Below, one piece after another: positions 60,269-64,000 of a stretch of DNA of 64,000 bases. Numbering within the stretch: position 1 is the stretch's first letter; every line of letters starts with the position of its first letter. The stretch is from the NCBI RefSeq assembly GCF_000695795.1, contig NZ_JNCA01000020.1:18885-82884 (forward strand), read 5' to 3'. The notes beneath the pieces are model-generated. The model did no database searches and was not told the DNA's origin. It saw only the letters and a program-made list of their open reading frames with translations. A program made the position numbers and the translations under genes. The DNA comes from Flavobacterium seoulense. Its GTDB lineage: Bacteria > Bacteroidota > Bacteroidia > Flavobacteriales > Flavobacteriaceae.

Positions 60269-63200
60269 TTTTGTCTATTATTTGGTGGATTAGCTAATTT
60301 TTCAGGGTCAATCTCCTTTCCATCATATGTTGATAAAGGTTTCTTCCCTTCTAACTTACGAGCTCTATTTTCATTATGGACAGCTCTAATTTCTGATGGA
60401 TCATTTGCATCATTTACTTTAGCATTATCTTGCATGTTACCAATATCGTGATCAAACTGATGCCTCATTTCGTGAGCTACTACTCCTAAATCACTTTTCT
60501 CTCCATCATATTTAACATCAAAGTCATATTCAGTCTGAGTACCTGCTGGTTTACCAAAATAAGAAGCATCTCGATTTAAACTAGTGACAGCATTTTCTTT
60601 ATTTGGACTTTGTTCTACATAATGTGTTTGTTCACTTTTTTCTAAAGTATGCAACTGATTTTTAAGTATTTTATCATTTGACTTCTCAATTGTTCTATAT
60701 GCAGTTAATACTTTATACATTGTTTTGCTTACGCCTTCTTTTCCTGGATTATATCTTTTACCATTTTCATGATAAAAATTTCCATTACGATATTTAAACT
60801 GCTCTTTTACAGAACCGTCATTATTTCTTGTTAAGAATATTATGTCTCTCCCATCAGGATCGATAGCATTGAGCGGATTATTAGCAACGTAAGTGTAAGG
60901 TGATATTTTTGAGAACTTCTCTGCCAGCGGGTCAATATTCATCCATCTACCTAAAGCAGGGTCATAATTTCTTGCTCCATAGTCATATAAATTCAACTGA
61001 ACACCACCAATATTCTCATCTTGCAACTCCTTACCGTTGTACTTATACTTGTAACTACTATTATTAATTAATTCACCAGTAACTTTCTGTTTTAAACCAA
61101 AAGGATAATAATTGCTCTCTTCAACTATATGTAAAGATGGAGTTGTTGTACCTACATCTTTATAACTCAATCGCACATTACCCAAATGATCTTTGTATTG
61201 GTAAATATAGGAAAAAGTTCCGTTATTGTTTTCAGCATATCCCTCTGCCGTTGGAAAAAACTTTAAATTAACACCTTCGTATTGAAATCCTCCTGCATAA
61301 TCTGTGGCTGTTCCTGCTGCTATCTTACGTTGTTTTACTCCTGTAGCATCATAATCATAATGAATCGTTCCTCCTCCAAGAGTTACATCTGTTGGTAGAT
61401 TTAAATGGTTGTATGCTATAGCAGTAATACCTTTATTAGCATCAGTCTTCATATTTCCGTTATCGTCGTAAGTATATTCCTGATTTGTATGACTTCCATC
61501 TTTAAATCCCTCGGTACTTCCTGAACTATCTTCTACTGTATTTAATCTATTACCCAAATAAGTATAAGCCAGATTGTCCATTGTTCCAAATACACTTCCA
61601 TTAGCGTCAGTATTTCCGGTTCTAACCAAAGTCATGATATTTCCATTCTTATCGTAAGTAAGATTCTCGTTAAAACGATTAGGAGTCGACAATGAATATT
61701 GAGCAGCTGTCAATCGATTCAAAGCGTCATAACTATAATTGTAATTTTTCAGGTTAGTATCTATTGGATTAGTGGTTTTCCAATAGGTTTGGCTTATATT
61801 TCCATTAAACAATGCTGTACCAGTAGAAGGATTGTTATAATTAATTTTAAAACCAAACAAATCTCCAGATTCCATAGTAATATCATTATTACTTGAATTA
61901 GAATCATTGATTCCTTTCAACCATCCACGGATATTATAAGTATAATCAACTTTCTGTAAACGAGATTGTGTAGTTTTCCCTCCTACTCCTTTTTCTTTTA
62001 ATTGACCTAATTCATCATAAACATTAGAAACAAGCAGTTCTTCTGCCTGGTTATTTATCTTTTGGATTTGTGTTAACAAACGTCCCTGATGATCATAAGT
62101 AAAATTATCTATAATCGTAGTTGTTAAATTATTTTTAGTATGATTAGTGGTAGTTTTCATTGCTTTACCTACAAAATCAAGATCTGTTTTTACTTTTTGA
62201 ATTGAACCTAAAAAATTATTATTAGAATAATTGTATATCGGACGACCTTTCTCGTCATAATAAAAAACATTAGTAATCCAATTAGAACTTCCTAAAACAC
62301 GGATTTTACTTCCAGTTGCTAATGACTTCGTAGCTGTACTTGGTATAATTTGTGGATTTGTACCGACGGGTTCCGAAACACCTCCATCTTTATCAAAATC
62401 ATAATCATCATAATAATTAATAATATGAAGCTCTACAATATCTGTACGAGGAAATGAATTATTAGTATAGTAAGTACTTATTCCGTCTAATGGAGGTGTT
62501 GTTCCTCTGCTTTCAAAATGAATTGTTTCAAGATTTAAATCACCTTGTAAACCAGTCCTACTTTTACTACTGCTTATTAATCCTGTATAAACAGGACGGC
62601 TAAATGCATCATATTTGGTAAAAAGCCATTTATTCTGAGCTTTTAAATTTGGATCCTGAGTTAGAACAGCTCTGTCTAATTTATCATATACTATATACTC
62701 CCATTCTTTACCTGGTAATTTCTTTTCTACTAAACGATTTCTATAATCGTATTTGTACTGATAGCATAGTTCATCTAAAACATTTGTATTCCCATTAGCT
62801 GTTCCTGTTATTGTTGCTGTAAATGTACTACCAGCCTGAGCATGAAATCCATCTGATAATGTAATTGAATTTGTTGCTGTAAGGTTCAAAGTATTACCTG
62901 AAGATACTAATTCAGTAGAGCTAACATTACTTTGGTTAGCTGAATTAGAAGACACTCCTAAATCAGAGGCTTTAGGAGGAATAACATAAGTTAAATTTCC
63001 ATAATCATCATAAACATAATAAGTATCGTGAATTATATTATTATCATAAGTACGCTTTAAAATAATTTTATCTTGCTTGTCTTTAAATTCTTCAGTAGTA
63101 TGATCTTTAGGATTGAGCTGACCTGATTGCCAATTTTCATCTTTCGTTACTGTTTTGTACAGCTCATTGACATTATAAGAAGTTGTTCCTCCTGTCAATG

Positions 63201-64000
63201 TTGGGGTATAGGTATCATCTGCAAAAGACAAACTAACTCCAAAATTCTTTACTTCATTAACACCATTACTCTGATAATCCAATTTTATTTCATTACCGCT
63301 CCCTAATCTCCAATCATAACCCGGAGAAGCTTGTTTTAATATCCTATTAAGCGGAGAAGCTTCTAACTGTTTCTCTGAGTAAGGATTAGTCGTGTTTTCG
63401 TATTTAGAATTATTGGAATAATACGGAATAACCTCTGCCAAAGCACTCCCTCTATAAAGTCCTCCATCGGATACAGCAGCATAGGGTAAATAATCTTTTA
63501 CTTGTCTTCCAAAAGTATCATATTCGATAGGAGTAATAATATCGTGACTATTGCCCCCAGCTCGGATACCTATATTTTGCATGGGTCTACCTAAACCATC
63601 AAAATAAGCTATAGTTTCTATTTTTTCATTGTTATTCAATGAATTAACATTGGTTGTTGGTGTTGTTGGTGTAATAGTATGAATATAATTTTCATTACTT
63701 AAAATATTGTAAATAATTGGCTGGGCATTAACGGTAACATTTGCTGATGGAGATGAGCTATTTCCTCCTAAACTAGCCACTATTATATAATTACCTGGTG
63801 GTGCTGTAACTGTAGCTCCTGAAAAGATTACTCCAGCTGACGGAATGGCTGAATAGGTATATGAAGCATTATAGTTAGTAATTGTAAAACTTCCGGTACT
63901 TACAGTAGATGTTGGCTGAATAACAGCACTCAAAATTGGAGTATTTAAACCTGGTAATTGCTTAACTTCTACGGTAGTTGAAGCATAATAATATTGATAA
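60265..64000 (-). CDS. RHS polymorphic toxin with zinc metallopeptidase tip (partial, runs off right edge)
   Basis: The frame is open to the window edge, so the N-terminus is missing; the TTG at 63933 is not a needed start. Visible parts: an Ig-like stretch (SYTYSAIPSAGVIFSGATVT), a DUF6443-like region (IETIAYFDGLGRPMQNIGIR), a 3-coathanger-type segment (NSITLSDGFHAQAGSTFTAT), YD repeats, and the RHS core end LYDYGARNYDPALGRWMNID. The tip of about 190 residues contains LGVVAHEMRHQFDHDIG, an HExxH zinc site, then PSEIRAVHNENRARKLEGK, whose glutamate would be the third ligand; this resembles M91/NleD-like effector peptidases. A lipoprotein immunity candidate follows at once. Confidence 0.88.
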   Translation of the reverse strand, partial: YQYYYASTTVEVKQLPGLNTPILSAVIQPTSTVSTGSFTITNYNASYTYSAIPSAGVIFSGATVTAPPGNYIIVASLGGNSSSPSANVTVNAQPIIYNILSNENYIHTITPTTPTTNVNSLNNNEKIETIAYFDGLGRPMQNIGIRAGGNSHDIITPIEYDTFGRQVKDYLPYAAVSDGGLYRGSALAEVIPYYSNNSKYENTTNPYSEKQLEASPLNRILKQASPGYDWRLGSGNEIKLDYQSNGVNEVKNFGVSLSFADDTYTPTLTGGTTSYNVNELYKTVTKDENWQSGQLNPKDHTTEEFKDKQDKIILKRTYDNNIIHDTYYVYDDYGNLTYVIPPKASDLGVSSNSANQSNVSSTELVSSGNTLNLTATNSITLSDGFHAQAGSTFTATITGTANGNTNVLDELCYQYKYDYRNRLVEKKLPGKEWEYIVYDKLDRAVLTQDPNLKAQNKWLFTKYDAFSRPVYTGLISSSKSRTGLQGDLNLETIHFESRGTTPPLDGISTYYTNNSFPRTDIVELHIINYYDDYDFDKDGGVSEPVGTNPQIIPSTATKSLATGSKIRVLGSSNWITNVFYYDEKGRPIYNYSNNNFLGSIQKVKTDLDFVGKAMKTTTNHTKNNLTTTIIDNFTYDHQGRLLTQIQKINNQAEELLVSNVYDELGQLKEKGVGGKTTQSRLQKVDYTYNIRGWLKGINDSNSSNNDITMESGDLFGFKINYNNPSTGTALFNGNISQTYWKTTNPIDTNLKNYNYSYDALNRLTAAQYSLSTPNRFNENLTYDKNGNIMTLVRTGNTDANGSVFGTMDNLAYTYLGNRLNTVEDSSGSTEGFKDGSHTNQEYTYDDNGNMKTDANKGITAIAYNHLNLPTDVTLGGGTIHYDYDATGVKQRKIAAGTATDYAGGFQYEGVNLKFFPTAEGYAENNNGTFSYIYQYKDHLGNVRLSYKDVGTTTPSLHIVEESNYYPFGLKQKVTGELINNSSYKYKYNGKELQDENIGGVQLNLYDYGARNYDPALGRWMNIDPLAEKFSKISPYTYVANNPLNAIDPDGRDIIFLTRNNDGSVKEQFKYRNGNFYHENGKRYNPGKEGVSKTMYKVLTAYRTIEKSNDKILKNQLHTLEKSEQTHYVEQSPNKENAVTSLNRDASYFGKPAGTQTEYDFDVKYDGEKSDLGVVAHEMRHQFDHDIGNMQDNAKVNDANDPSEIRAVHNENRARKLEGKKPLSTYDGKEIDPEKLANPPNNRQK

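Noticed and set aside
60265..63933. RHS toxin gene beginning at a TTG at 63933
   Set aside because: The frame is open from there to the window edge with protein-like sequence, so the gene simply continues beyond the window.

Overview
The window is AT-rich DNA from a Flavobacterium-like member of the Bacteroidota. The signs are a Bacteroidetes-type conjugation (tra) gene set, RteC-like and Hc1 histone-like proteins, TAnnTTTG-type promoter matches, weak Shine-Dalgarno sites, DUF6443-type RHS proteins, and secreted proteins ending in a 'GIGT...EIPS...LGEMN' tail. No rRNA, tRNA, CRISPR array or integrase was found.

Positions 1-28.2 kb are part of an integrative conjugative element (ICE). A leftward transfer operon (8290 to 1, running off the left edge) encodes TraE, TraF and the TraG ATPase, three tandem TraI-position proteins, TraJ, TraK, a TraL-position protein and the first 35 codons of TraM. 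Next comes a leftward defence cargo block (19785-8631): hsdM, hsdS, a KAP-family membrane P-loop NTPase, an AbiEi/AbiEii toxin-antitoxin pair and hsdR. The type I restriction locus is thus split by two further defence-type modules. The regulatory and mobilization end follows: RteC-like protein, Hc1-like protein, a second AbiEii-type toxin with an XRE/DUF6922-like antitoxin, a small conserved protein, a primase-like protein, a candidate oriT, a relaxosome protein, relaxase and VirD4-like coupling protein.

Positions 28.2-38.1 kb hold decayed remnants, then a leftward RHS locus: a large RHS toxin (38094-33322) with a possible ADP-ribosyltransferase-like C-terminus, a tightly coupled immunity candidate, and a second secreted RHS/YD protein without an obvious toxin tip. 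Positions 38.1-42.9 kb carry a Schlafen/AlbA_2 protein and a five-gene overlapping operon resembling type II secretion/type IV pilus assembly genes (a GspF-like platform protein and pseudopilin-like proteins, with no ATPase or secretin in the window). A decayed second copy of the gspF 3' end lies on the far side of the AlbA_2 gene, marking an insertion.

Positions 42.9-59.0 kb are the most striking part: 15 tandem, mostly overlapping or abutting paralogous genes, all leftward. Each encodes a signal peptide, a variable body, one to five 'VGIGTxNP' motifs, a conserved tail and a terminal coiled coil. The tails fall into three classes (A, 7 genes; B, 5; C, 3), and related N-terminal bodies occur with different tail classes, so the array looks mosaic. 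Two lipoprotein genes interrupt it. It reads toward the pseudopilin-like operon, so a displayed or secreted fibre repertoire is a reasonable but untested idea.

Positions 59.0-64.0 kb hold an XRE-regulator pseudogene, a lipoprotein immunity candidate, and a second RHS toxin with an HEMRH metallopeptidase tip that runs off the right edge. The 3' flanks of the two RHS loci (about 28.58-28.74 and 59.58-59.70 kb) are related, including a similar terminator.
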